DNA of 64,000 bases from a virus. The stretch lies in the IMG/VR virus record IMGVR_UViG_3300047560_000921, positions 1 through 64,000 of that record, one strand, 5' to 3'. A program made the translations under genes and the position numbers. Positions 33,301 to 41,137 of this stretch are shown one piece after another (position 1 is the first letter of the stretch; every line of letters starts with the position of its first letter). The notes under the pieces were generated by a model. That model did no database searches, had not been told where the DNA came from, and saw only the letters and a list, made by a program, of their open reading frames with translations.

Positions 33301-33462
33301 TTTTTTACCGATGATAACAATGTCGCTAGTTGTAACGGACGCATCGTCTGTAAACGTATCGTATGCGCCAGTTGTTCTATTCAACTTATAGTTGTTTGTT
33401 CCGCTGGTAAGGTCAGCGCCTACACCTGCGTTTCTAATTTGATATTTTCTAGAGTTTGACAT
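30364..33462 (-). CDS. tail fibre with C-terminal S74 chaperone domain
   Basis: 1032 aa. The N-terminus MSNSRKYQIRNAGVGADLTS is followed by beta-repeat shaft units (AVAGTGISVSGATGAVTVTN repeated; ATTLQTARLINGVSFNGSAD twice). A module SDALIYLASGNSGNSNDIGF then VGHFNNGTYQHTGLARS is shared with the 740-aa fibre. Near the end are AYSDARLKTNIVTIDKALDK, LRGVYFDKDGKRQIGVIAQE and LHVNHGAMVGALIESTKDLN: a second S74 auto-cleaving chaperone. The coiled-coil tail ends LKALVKELLSTK. Likely receptor-binding fibre or distal segment. Confidence 0.88.
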   Translation of the reverse strand: MSNSRKYQIRNAGVGADLTSGTNNYKLNRTTGAYDTFTDDASVTTSDIVIIGKKSNISDRLDAVEKNITVLAAAAFLTDAEDGIAGTYTIANKLLTPRTIALTGDVTGSVSFDGSSNATISTTIGANTVVLGTDTTGNYIATVTAGSGITVSGSGSETAAITVGIDSTVALKADAHFIGTTSVALNRASANLALTGISSVTLPGSSSGSVQVIPAATAGTGTVLTLPATTGTVVTTGDSGTVTNTMLAGSISNAKLSNSAVTIGTTAISLGASSTTLAGLTSVTSTAFTGALTGNVTGNASTATTLQTARLINGVSFNGSADVTVHTAGTGISISGTTVTNAGVTSAVAGTGISVSGATGAVTVTNTGVTSIAGTANQITASASTGGVTLSLPSAVTVPGDLTVTGNLTVNGTSTTISATNLSISDALIYLASGNSGNSNDIGFVGHFNNGTYQHTGLARSAADGKWRLFSGVTTEPQTAGTITLTDPTFAIDTLKANTEGTHTGAVSGNATTATTLQTARLINGVSFNGSADVTVHTAGTGISVSGTTVTNTGIITASAGTGISVSGTNPLTITNTGVTSLAAGTNISLSGSTGAVTVNVTGTVASATAIPSYDRDRSLASTLPTTFGQSVRFDFVNASAIGTSGNYGGVMTFAPYTGTSASTGDASYQLAFGSTATNGSGTPRLRIRNGIDSTWNSFYEVLTAANYNSYSPTLTGTGASGTWGINVTGTAGSISGYNNPTTAATANTIVYRDGSGHITGNYGFYGYLNTSDDVNTGSVTYIMAKFGDNYHRSASAAKVAAFLSGQSMNISGSSTSCSGNSSTATTATNTSGGTVNGNYLGVQNTSGGTGYGLSLYNGAVAGQPTYGIFFGQTASWGTHGNVTADWATYFTMDSTANRGWIFRDTTNGNKASISNTGNATFAGEVTAYSDARLKTNIVTIDKALDKVVKLRGVYFDKDGKRQIGVIAQEIREVFPEVVGEANDEMKTLHVNHGAMVGALIESTKDLNDKIEAQAKEIAELKALVKELLSTK
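30365..30372 (-). promoter_or_regulatory. late promoter box ACTAAATA
   Basis: TAAATA-core box overlapping the stop of the 1032-aa fibre, 16 bases before ATG 30348. Confidence 0.45.
31890..32560. repeat. internal duplication in the 1032-aa fibre gene
   Basis: Blocks encoding TLQTARLINGVSFNGSADVT near 31880-31920 and 32500-32560 are nearly identical at the DNA level, as are the flanking GTGISVSG segments. This points to a duplication of shaft material of about 640 bp. Confidence 0.6.
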
Positions 33463-33474
33463 CTGTTATCCTAT

Positions 33475-35697
33475 TTAAATGTATGTAAATGTAGAGATTT
33501 CTAATTCATCGCCTACATCTAGCACGCCTGAACCAAAGGTAATTGTACCGTTTGAATTCACTGTATACTCTGCCCCGCGCATTTTCAATCTGTTAAAGAA
33601 CACCGTAACGTTATCTGGGTTAACTGCAATTGGTGTTGTGTTCAATGTAAATGTATATGTTAACGTAGATGCGTTAGTGACTGTAATTACATCGCTATGC
33701 ACTGTACCAATGTGAACTTCTGTGATACCGGTTACACGACCTTTGGCATCAACAATTACAGTACCAACTGTTCTTGAATTTGCTGTACCATATGTGCCTG
33801 CTGTAACACCACTGTTAGACAATGTTACGCTAATGTTCGTTCCGCCCGAACCTGTTGCGTCGCCACTTAGGTTAACAGTTTGGTTAGTTGTTAAGTAACC
33901 TACGGTGCTTGCCGCTGTAACACGGCCGTTTATGTCAACTGTTACGCTGTTATATGTTCCTGCCGCAACACCAGTGTTAGTTAATTCTAACGACAGCTTG
34001 TTTGTGTTGTCATAATAAATTGTACTAATACCAACGTGTGTAGCATTAGTAATCATTGCACTAGCACTATCTTGAACTGCTTCAGTCCAATCAGTAACTT
34101 GTGTGCTTGGGATAGCAATGTCTTGCTGTGCGGCACTAGTTAAACGGCCTTTAGCATCAACTGTATATGTTGTTGTTTTGGTTGCACTACCGTATGTACC
34201 AGCAGTAACACCAGTAGTTGACAGCGATGTGCTAATTGTTGCGTTAGCGGTGCCGTTAAATGTTGTTGTGCCGGTTACATCACCGCTAACTGCTAATGAT
34301 CTAGATGTTTGCAGTGCTGTAGCTGTACTTGCGTTACCTGTTAACGCACCCTCTACGTTGGCCACTAGTGTATCTGTAGTCCATGTTGTAAAATCAACAG
34401 TGTTGGTTACTTCCGGGACCACTCCGCTAAACAATTTCCACTTACCATCAGTTGCATCTTTTACTAAACCTGTATGTTGGTATATGCCTGGGTTAAAGTG
34501 TCCTACAAAACCAATGTCATTGACGTTGCCGCTATTTCCTGTTGCAAGGTAGATAATTGGATCACTTAATTCCAAGTTAGTAGAACTAATTGTAGTTGTT
34601 GTGCCGCTAATAGTTAAGTTGCCGCCCACTGTTATGTTACCAGTTGTAGTAACTGTTCCGAATGTTACATCACTAGTTGTTGCAACTGCTTGGCCAATAC
34701 TAAAAGTCACGTTGCCTGTTGCGCCACTTACGCTTACGCCTGTGCCTGCTACTGCACTTAACACACCAGTGTTAGATACAGTAATAGCCGCAGTTTCTGA
34801 ACCAGAACCGCTAATACTAATACCAGAACCTGCTGTAGCTGTAGCAACATAGTTACCAGTTGTATCTGTACCAAGTGCAACACTGTCCGGTTGGATAGTT
34901 GCCGTAATTGTTGCATTAGCACTGCCGTTAAATGATACGCTGCCTACAACGTCGCCTGATAAGGCGATTGTTCTTGCTGTTTGTAATGTTGTGGCTGTAC
35001 TTGCGTTACCTGTCAGTGCTCCAACAAACGATGTTGCGGTTACAGTTGTTAGCCCGCCCAATGTAGTAGAACTTGCGCCCAATGCAATACTTGTTGTACC
35101 AACTGTAACAGTGCTGTTAGCTAGTTTTGAGTTGGCGATTGCCGCTGATGCGCTGATATCTCCGTTAACAATACTAGAAGTTAAGTTTAGCTTACTATAG
35201 GCAATTGCCGCAGAACTATTAATATCAGTGTTTACAATCGTATCGTTGGCAATCATTGTACTTGTGACTGTACCGCTATCGCCAGTGGTTACCACTGTAC
35301 CAGTGGTTGCTGGCAAAGTAATTGTAACTGTAGATCCTGTTGCGCTAGGAATTAGCAATACACTGCCACTTGTACTGCCCGGTAATGTAACACTACTAAT
35401 ACCTGTTAAAGCCAAGTTACCGCTTAGTCTATTTAAAGCAACGCTAGTTGTACCGATATAATGAGTATTATCAGTAAAAGCGATTGTTTTCCTATCAAAT
35501 CCTGGGGTAAAGAATAAGTCAGTCCCGTCGAATTCCATTGCACCTTGGTAGGGCGTAGTTAATGTATCACCGTCTGCAAATAGCAACGGCGCCGCGGTAG
35601 TTGTACCTGCGGGTAAAGTAATGGTGCTAGTGAACGTTGCACTACTTGGGGTGATTACGCCAGTTAATAAACTTGCTCTTACTCTTGTTAAACTCAT
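33475..35697 (-). CDS. tail fibre protein, 740 aa
   Basis: Starts MSLTRVRASLLTGVITPSSA. The shaft is made of Ser/Thr/Gly-rich repeats (SIALGASSTTLGGLTTVTAT) with the SDPIIYLATGNSGNVNDIGF then VGHFNPGIYQHTGLVKD module shared with the 1032-aa fibre. It ends with an 85-residue beta domain (TVTNASTLTYTFTLNTTPIA ... GDELEISTFTYI) in place of an S74 domain. It may be a proximal fibre segment joined to the next product. Late box GATAAATA precedes it. Confidence 0.82.
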   Translation of the reverse strand: MSLTRVRASLLTGVITPSSATFTSTITLPAGTTTAAPLLFADGDTLTTPYQGAMEFDGTDLFFTPGFDRKTIAFTDNTHYIGTTSVALNRLSGNLALTGISSVTLPGSTSGSVLLIPSATGSTVTITLPATTGTVVTTGDSGTVTSTMIANDTIVNTDINSSAAIAYSKLNLTSSIVNGDISASAAIANSKLANSTVTVGTTSIALGASSTTLGGLTTVTATSFVGALTGNASTATTLQTARTIALSGDVVGSVSFNGSANATITATIQPDSVALGTDTTGNYVATATAGSGISISGSGSETAAITVSNTGVLSAVAGTGVSVSGATGNVTFSIGQAVATTSDVTFGTVTTTGNITVGGNLTISGTTTTISSTNLELSDPIIYLATGNSGNVNDIGFVGHFNPGIYQHTGLVKDATDGKWKLFSGVVPEVTNTVDFTTWTTDTLVANVEGALTGNASTATALQTSRSLAVSGDVTGTTTFNGTANATISTSLSTTGVTAGTYGSATKTTTYTVDAKGRLTSAAQQDIAIPSTQVTDWTEAVQDSASAMITNATHVGISTIYYDNTNKLSLELTNTGVAAGTYNSVTVDINGRVTAASTVGYLTTNQTVNLSGDATGSGGTNISVTLSNSGVTAGTYGTANSRTVGTVIVDAKGRVTGITEVHIGTVHSDVITVTNASTLTYTFTLNTTPIAVNPDNVTVFFNRLKMRGAEYTVNSNGTITFGSGVLDVGDELEISTFTYI

Positions 35698-35717
35698 GTT
35701 AGGATCCTATATCCAAA

Positions 35718-35725
35718 TATTTATC
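35718..35725 (-). promoter_or_regulatory. late promoter box GATAAATA for the 740-aa fibre
   Basis: NATAAATA-type late box 20 bases before ATG 35697; the surrounding text (TCCAAATATTTATC on the plus strand) matches the gp18 late promoter region closely. Confidence 0.65.
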
Positions 35726-35760
35726 AAATACTCTACCGAAGTATTTTGAATTCATTTACT

Positions 35761-36204
35761 TTACGGTTTTTCGGGCCAAATTATAGCGTTAGGAAAACCT
35801 TCTTGATTTGTAATATCTCTTAATGCTTGTCTGTACTCAGTCCACTGCGATGATACTGCATCCGGAATGTCTTTTGCTTGGGTCCAGTCACATTCTTCTA
35901 ATAACCTGTTTCTGCGATTTCTTGCAAATCCAGCGGCAGCATTAGTATCTAATAACTGTTGATAATCGTCAAGCAAAATCCACGACGCTGTGTATTCCCC
36001 TGATTCGGACTTAGACACTGCTAGTACAGAGTCTGCAGGCTGTTGCTCTATAGGTTCTTCTACAGCAATATAGCCTGCGGCGCTGATTTGTTCTGCGGTT
36101 GTACTTTCAGAAAATCCCAGCCATGTCATGTTTTGTATACTCTCAGCCGACAATACCTCTGTTGTCGGAAATACTGTTAAGTTAGGTTTAATATATATTG
36201 TCAT
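35761..36204 (-). CDS. tail fibre assembly chaperone-like protein
   Basis: I start it at ATG 36204 (MTIYIKPNLTVFPTTEVLSA), one base after the stop of the 920-aa gene, giving 147 aa. The C-terminal 50 residues (RNRRNRLLEECDWTQAKDIP ... WTEYRQALRDITNQEGFPNA) match the Phage_tail_APC-type domain (R-x-x-x-L...CDWTQ...D...W..YRQ.LRD), found in small proteins next to fibre genes. It is thought to assist fibre folding or attachment. Confidence 0.78.
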   Translation of the reverse strand: MTIYIKPNLTVFPTTEVLSAESIQNMTWLGFSESTTAEQISAAGYIAVEEPIEQQPADSVLAVSKSESGEYTASWILLDDYQQLLDTNAAAGFARNRRNRLLEECDWTQAKDIPDAVSSQWTEYRQALRDITNQEGFPNAIIWPEKP

Positions 36205-36205
36205 T

Positions 36206-38968
36206 TTAATAATTTCCAAAGTAATAACCGTTCACGCCATATGATCCAGTAAACCCGGCCAATGAACCAATTGGCGGGTTGCCTATTGAATTATTCCAGA
36301 ACGATGCAGGAACTTTAATAAAAGTAAACCCGGCCATAGAATCATAATATGCTGTCACGCCTGCGGCTGCTTGAAAATTGTTCATGTCGTAGCCACCGCC
36401 GCCGCCTTGCAAGTATAATATACCGTAAAAATAATTTGTAGTTGACCAATATTGGTTGCCGTATTGTTGCGGTGCATTAAACATCGAAAAGTTACCGTCC
36501 GGGCTATATAAGCCAGCACCACCGTTGAAACAGGCCATTGTCGATGGATCAGTTGTGCTATCTAAAACCCATCCTAATATATCCATGCTACCGGAACCGC
36601 CGTTTGCATAGTTAGTGCTAACATGCACCGTTGTGCCTGATGCGATCGACTGAGACGAATACCATGGATATTGCTGGCCGCTTGGACCGTAATACGGAGC
36701 GTTGAGTAGTTGATTGAAAGGACCTAAACCAGGTCCTCCTACTGACATAATCGACTCATTAAATGACATTGGTTGCACTAACAGTTTACCTGTGACTGGC
36801 ATAGTAAATGTGGCGTCACCGTTTGTGTATGCCACACTAGATGGACCCATTTTTGTAACAAAAGGAGGAACATTACTGCCTCCGCCACTACTGCCTCCGC
36901 CACCTGTTGAGCTAATAGTAATAGTTCTTGATCCTGAGTTAGATGTTAATGTTACATTTGACCCTGCCGCAAAGTTAACATAGTCGCTCCCTGACGCCAT
37001 CATCGATGGTGAACCGTTGACATATATTTGTGTATAAGCGTCTGTCATACCAGCACTTGGTAAGGTAAAGCCATTTTTCGTTACTGCTACCACTCTGCCG
37101 TATTCGTCAACTTGTAATGTTGGTAGTTCTACATAGTTGTTAGAGTTGTTATAACTTCCGTATAAGCCAGGAATAACAGATGTTTGCGACAATCCAATAG
37201 TTGTTGCTGTGTTGCCATTAAATGCTAGCGAACTGAAATTGTATAATACAACCATGCCGCCGCCTTGGTTTTGCCAGCCAGACCCGCCGCCACTGCTTAA
37301 TTCTCCAGGGGCGCCGATGGCAGCTGACGTTCCAGACAAAGATACTGCACCACCAAATGAATCTCGCTGGTAGTTACCTTCTGCACCAATGGGGTTAGGT
37401 GAGTAGATTGTTTTTATTAATGTACCTGTGTTTAAGTCGTATAAGTGAGCCGCACCTGGTGTGTCGTTACTGTCGCTGAAACTTTCACCTACTAATAGTT
37501 GAGTACCTGATATCGATATAGATCCACCAAACCATTGGCCACCGTTTATAACCGGTGCAGGAGAATATATTGTGTACAGCAATGCATTGTTGTCTAATGT
37601 ATTGAATACGTACACTGCTCCGACTTGTTGTTTGCCGCCTGATGTCGGAGGTACGTTTCCTCCTATCCATGGTGCGCCGACTGCAATATAAATGCCGTTG
37701 GTTGCAACAGAGAAACCAAAGTATGCGGCTGCGTTGTTTGGGTTCGGTCTATTGATAGTAACACCGTACGATGACCAGTTAGACGAACTTACTGTACTTC
37801 CTTGCGGAGCAAAGTTAGCTAAGTCAATCTTATATGCTTTACCGTTGGAGTTATTATAGCTATCGCCTTCGATATACGCACCCATAACTACCATATTACC
37901 AGATATTGCCACAGAACATCCAAAGAAGTCACCTGTGCCGTTAGACGAATATGCATTAGGATTAGTAATAGTCCAACGTAATACGTTATCGGCTAGTGTG
38001 TAAATGTACACTGCCCCAGCCTGGCTATTATTCCCTTGCGCTCCTACTACTAATCTTGTTGTGGACATGGCAATAGCTGATCCAAATCCGGCACCTGTGG
38101 GTGCCGCTACTGGATTAGAAATCGTAGCAGTTGCAGATGTAATAGTTATAGTAGAGCCAGAATATGTTGTCCATGTTGACATGTCAAATAAACAAACCCT
38201 GCCAGCAGTTGACCAATTGTCTCCGATGGCAATAATATTATTTGAGTTAATACATACTGCGCCATTCAAATAATAGTTTGTCATCTGAATTTTATACAAG
38301 CACTTACCTGTTGCATTTGAAAATACATAAGCGTAGAATGCCGAACCGCCTCCTGCTACAACTGTATAAGTTCCGTTAGTAGAAACTTTACCACCAAAAT
38401 ATGTGTTTTCTACAACTGGCGAGTATAAGATTTGCGATAGTTCATTACTAGTTGTCAATCCGTTACCAATTGTAAGTGCATTTGTAGTTGTTCCGCTACT
38501 ACCACCTCCGCCGGCAACTGTGCCCCAGCTTAGTGTAGTACCGTCTGTAGTCAAGTATTTGCCAGTGTTACCAGTTTGCGATGGTAATGATGTTCCGCCA
38601 CCAGTAGACGAAATAATGCCATTACTAATAGTAATCGTAGAACCGTCTACTTTTACGCCGCCCAATGTGCTAGTACTTGCTGTTGGCAATGTATATGGTG
38701 CTGGCGGCGTAAATGTAAATGCTCCGCCGCTGTAGCTCAATCCGCCATTACCGCTAGCAGACGCTGTACTTACGCTAATGTTACTAGCAGTAATAAATCC
38801 TGCACCGTTAGTCAATTGGCTAGTATTAGACGGGATAGAAATAATACCAGTTAGTGGGTTAAAGCCTGCGGTACCAGCCGTAACACTAATTAAATTTCGA
38901 GCTGTAGCATCTGCAGAGTTATCTGCACTGTATGTTCTATCAACTCTGGTTTTTATGGTTGCTGCCAT
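36206..38968 (-). CDS. tail fibre with seven-bladed FG-GAP beta-propeller
   Basis: 920 aa. The N-terminal 180 residues are fibre-type repeats, including STLGGVKVDGSTITIS, shared with the 686-aa fibre. Residues about 182-580 show seven similar blades, most with an F-G-x-S/A-V/I...G-x-x-hydrophobic-VG-A motif (FGSAIAMSTTRLVVGAQ; FGCSVAISGNMVVMGAY; FGFSVATNGIYIAVGAP; FGGAVSLSGTSAAIGAP) and AVYIYTL/AVYVFNT strands. This is the FG-GAP/integrin-type propeller. A Gly-rich linker and a 220-residue C-terminal domain rich in Tyr, Trp and Asn follow. Propellers of this kind bind proteins or glycans, so it is a candidate receptor-binding protein. Confidence 0.8.
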   Translation of the reverse strand: MAATIKTRVDRTYSADNSADATARNLISVTAGTAGFNPLTGIISIPSNTSQLTNGAGFITASNISVSTASASGNGGLSYSGGAFTFTPPAPYTLPTASTSTLGGVKVDGSTITISNGIISSTGGGTSLPSQTGNTGKYLTTDGTTLSWGTVAGGGGSSGTTTNALTIGNGLTTSNELSQILYSPVVENTYFGGKVSTNGTYTVVAGGGSAFYAYVFSNATGKCLYKIQMTNYYLNGAVCINSNNIIAIGDNWSTAGRVCLFDMSTWTTYSGSTITITSATATISNPVAAPTGAGFGSAIAMSTTRLVVGAQGNNSQAGAVYIYTLADNVLRWTITNPNAYSSNGTGDFFGCSVAISGNMVVMGAYIEGDSYNNSNGKAYKIDLANFAPQGSTVSSSNWSSYGVTINRPNPNNAAAYFGFSVATNGIYIAVGAPWIGGNVPPTSGGKQQVGAVYVFNTLDNNALLYTIYSPAPVINGGQWFGGSISISGTQLLVGESFSDSNDTPGAAHLYDLNTGTLIKTIYSPNPIGAEGNYQRDSFGGAVSLSGTSAAIGAPGELSSGGGSGWQNQGGGMVVLYNFSSLAFNGNTATTIGLSQTSVIPGLYGSYNNSNNYVELPTLQVDEYGRVVAVTKNGFTLPSAGMTDAYTQIYVNGSPSMMASGSDYVNFAAGSNVTLTSNSGSRTITISSTGGGGSSGGGSNVPPFVTKMGPSSVAYTNGDATFTMPVTGKLLVQPMSFNESIMSVGGPGLGPFNQLLNAPYYGPSGQQYPWYSSQSIASGTTVHVSTNYANGGSGSMDILGWVLDSTTDPSTMACFNGGAGLYSPDGNFSMFNAPQQYGNQYWSTTNYFYGILYLQGGGGGYDMNNFQAAAGVTAYYDSMAGFTFIKVPASFWNNSIGNPPIGSLAGFTGSYGVNGYYFGNY

Positions 38969-38986
38969 GTTACAATATTCCCTTTA

Positions 38987-41047
38987 TTATATTAATTTAA
39001 ATGCTGTGGCTCTAACTTTAAACTTAGTGTTTGCGTTTGTTGGTGTAACTAATAGTTTCAAATTTCCACCAGTGACTGTTGCATCGTAAGTAGCTTGGAA
39101 AGGTGTTACAGTTGAAATTAATGTCACTGTGTTGATGTACGGTGTTGTACCGCTGTAGGTTAGTGATATTTCTACTAGTTCTGTACCTGTTGAATTAATT
39201 GCTTCTACAATATACTTTACTGATGTATAGCTAGCAACTGCTAGTGTATCTAAGACTTGGTTCGCTGTAGTTGTTGATGCGTTCAAATACACTACATATT
39301 CGTCCGCAACACTAGTGCTACCAGTTTTCATTACAGTAGCGCCTGTGATAGTAGGTGTTGTTATTGCAGGACTCGATCCAGTTATAAAACTAGAATCGTT
39401 AGTTAATTGACTAACTGCTGTTGGTATTGTTGGCTTATTAGTTAAGTCAGTATAGCTACCGCTTGTCGACACTGTAGCTAGTCCCAAGTTAGTCACTGCG
39501 TTAGCTTTTTGCTGTGTAGTTAAACTTTGTGTGTTTATATCCACACGCAATCTGTTACCCAACGCTGTGCTAACTGTTGTAGAATAGTTTGCGTCACTGC
39601 CTAATGCTTGTGCTAGTTCGTTTAAGGTGTTTAATGCACTTGGAGCACTGGCCACCAAATCACTTACTGCTGTGTTAACATAGGTTTCTGTAGCGTAACC
39701 AGTCAAACTAGGAATTGTCGGTTTGTTTGTTAAGTCGTTATAGTCGCCGCTAAAGCTAGATGGATTTATTCCTCCACCACTTGCTCCTGCTGTATAATCT
39801 GCACTAAAATTCCAAGCATCGTCTGTATAAATGCCTGTAACGACTACTGGGAATTGGCTTACGTTTCCAAAAGGTTTATATGTTGCATTCGTACTAACTG
39901 TGGACTCTCCTAGTACTACGGTACGCAAGCGAGATACTGTAATATCTATGTCCGATACTGTTCCTGCGCCCGGTACAAACTGAATAATCTGGCCTTCTAT
40001 TCCAGGATCTAATGTATACGCATACGAGCCAGTCCAACTAAGTTTATGAACTTGCTTGCTTAAATCAATAGGTGTATCTACGCCGATGCCGTCATTATTT
40101 TCTGCGATTGTAGTTGCCGCAGTAGTCGATGTAGTTGCATCAATCGGGCTTCCAGTTATAAGTGTAAGTTCTAACCAATCACCTGCGGGAATAGACTCGC
40201 TTAGTGTCAGCGTATAATCTAATGTAGTGTATGCATCAGTGTGTTGATATAAGCCGTTCCATACTACCTTACACAAGTCGCCAGCTTGTAAACTATATCC
40301 CATGTTAAACACGGCAGTTGTGCTAGTGGCCAGCAACGTCATTTTTTTAATGTTTAGTGTTGGGCTATACGTTAGTATTTCTATTAGGCTTCCAGATTCT
40401 GGTGCTTCTGACAAAATAAGCTGACTTTTCTTGTCGATAATGACGATTTCTATTAGTGTATCTGTAGGAATTGCTTCGGAGAAAGAAACAGTATCATCTG
40501 TTAATGTATATGCCGAAGTGTCTTTTTGTAATAAGCCTTGCAAGTATACTTCAATGTAAGATGCATCGACTGGCGTAACTGTTAGTACGAAATCTGTTTG
40601 AATGCCGTTACCAGTAAATGTGTTCTTAATACCTGTACCTGATCCAGCTGTAAACGAATCTTTCTTTTGGTACACACCATCGATGTACAAGTCTACATAG
40701 TCAGGTGCTTTTGGAGCAACGTCTAAAATGTATGTTAATGTGCTTCCGTTGCCAATGATTTCTTGTCTATTAATTGTATAAGCGGCTGTACCTGCGCTGA
40801 TAACACCTGTTTGACTAACGGTAATCGATGTACCGTCAACTTTAACACCGCCCAATACACTAGTAGTTGCAACTGGCAAGCTATAGCCGGCGCTAACGTC
40901 GACGATAGTGTCATTGCCTGCGGCAGAGCGTCTTAGGTATAATTTACCGTCGTAGGTATTAATTGCAAGTTCGCCAAGCTCCAAGTCTTGGACTACCGGA
41001 ACGCGACCCGGTACCGCTGAACGTTTCAGCTTAATATTAGAAGCCAT
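38987..41047 (-). CDS. tail fibre protein, 686 aa
   Basis: N-terminus MASNIKLKRSAVPGRVPVVQ then LELGELAINTYDGKLYLRRS, a common phage fibre attachment start also seen, in shorter form, in the 858-aa fibre (MASTIRIKRSSTNGNPAALL). Middle modules repeat the theme YVDLYIDGVYQKKD / YIEVYLQGLLQKDTSAYTL / LCKVVWNGLYQHTDAYTTLD, a small beta domain in three copies. The C-terminal part has SQLTNDSSFITG and a final beta domain. No S74 domain. Confidence 0.8.
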   Translation of the reverse strand: MASNIKLKRSAVPGRVPVVQDLELGELAINTYDGKLYLRRSAAGNDTIVDVSAGYSLPVATTSVLGGVKVDGTSITVSQTGVISAGTAAYTINRQEIIGNGSTLTYILDVAPKAPDYVDLYIDGVYQKKDSFTAGSGTGIKNTFTGNGIQTDFVLTVTPVDASYIEVYLQGLLQKDTSAYTLTDDTVSFSEAIPTDTLIEIVIIDKKSQLILSEAPESGSLIEILTYSPTLNIKKMTLLATSTTAVFNMGYSLQAGDLCKVVWNGLYQHTDAYTTLDYTLTLSESIPAGDWLELTLITGSPIDATTSTTAATTIAENNDGIGVDTPIDLSKQVHKLSWTGSYAYTLDPGIEGQIIQFVPGAGTVSDIDITVSRLRTVVLGESTVSTNATYKPFGNVSQFPVVVTGIYTDDAWNFSADYTAGASGGGINPSSFSGDYNDLTNKPTIPSLTGYATETYVNTAVSDLVASAPSALNTLNELAQALGSDANYSTTVSTALGNRLRVDINTQSLTTQQKANAVTNLGLATVSTSGSYTDLTNKPTIPTAVSQLTNDSSFITGSSPAITTPTITGATVMKTGSTSVADEYVVYLNASTTTANQVLDTLAVASYTSVKYIVEAINSTGTELVEISLTYSGTTPYINTVTLISTVTPFQATYDATVTGGNLKLLVTPTNANTKFKVRATAFKLI

Positions 41048-41079
41048 ATGGCAGTAATCCTTTTTCTATATAGAAAAGC

Positions 41080-41108
41080 AAAACAGGATAGTATGTAACT
41101 ATCCTGTT
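41080..41108 (-). terminator. intrinsic terminator after the 858-aa fibre
   Basis: An 11-bp perfect stem (AAACAGGATAG/CTATCCTGTTT) with a 7-base loop, followed on the minus strand by TTTTGCTTTTC. Confidence 0.82.
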
Positions 41109-41129
41109 TATGGTATATAACATACTCTG

Positions 41130-41137
41130 TTATTTAG
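41130..41137 (-). promoter_or_regulatory. possible late promoter box ACTAAATA
   Basis: TAAATA-core octamer overlapping the stop codon of the 858-aa fibre. It is upstream of the terminator above, so its usefulness to the next gene is doubtful. Confidence 0.25.
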
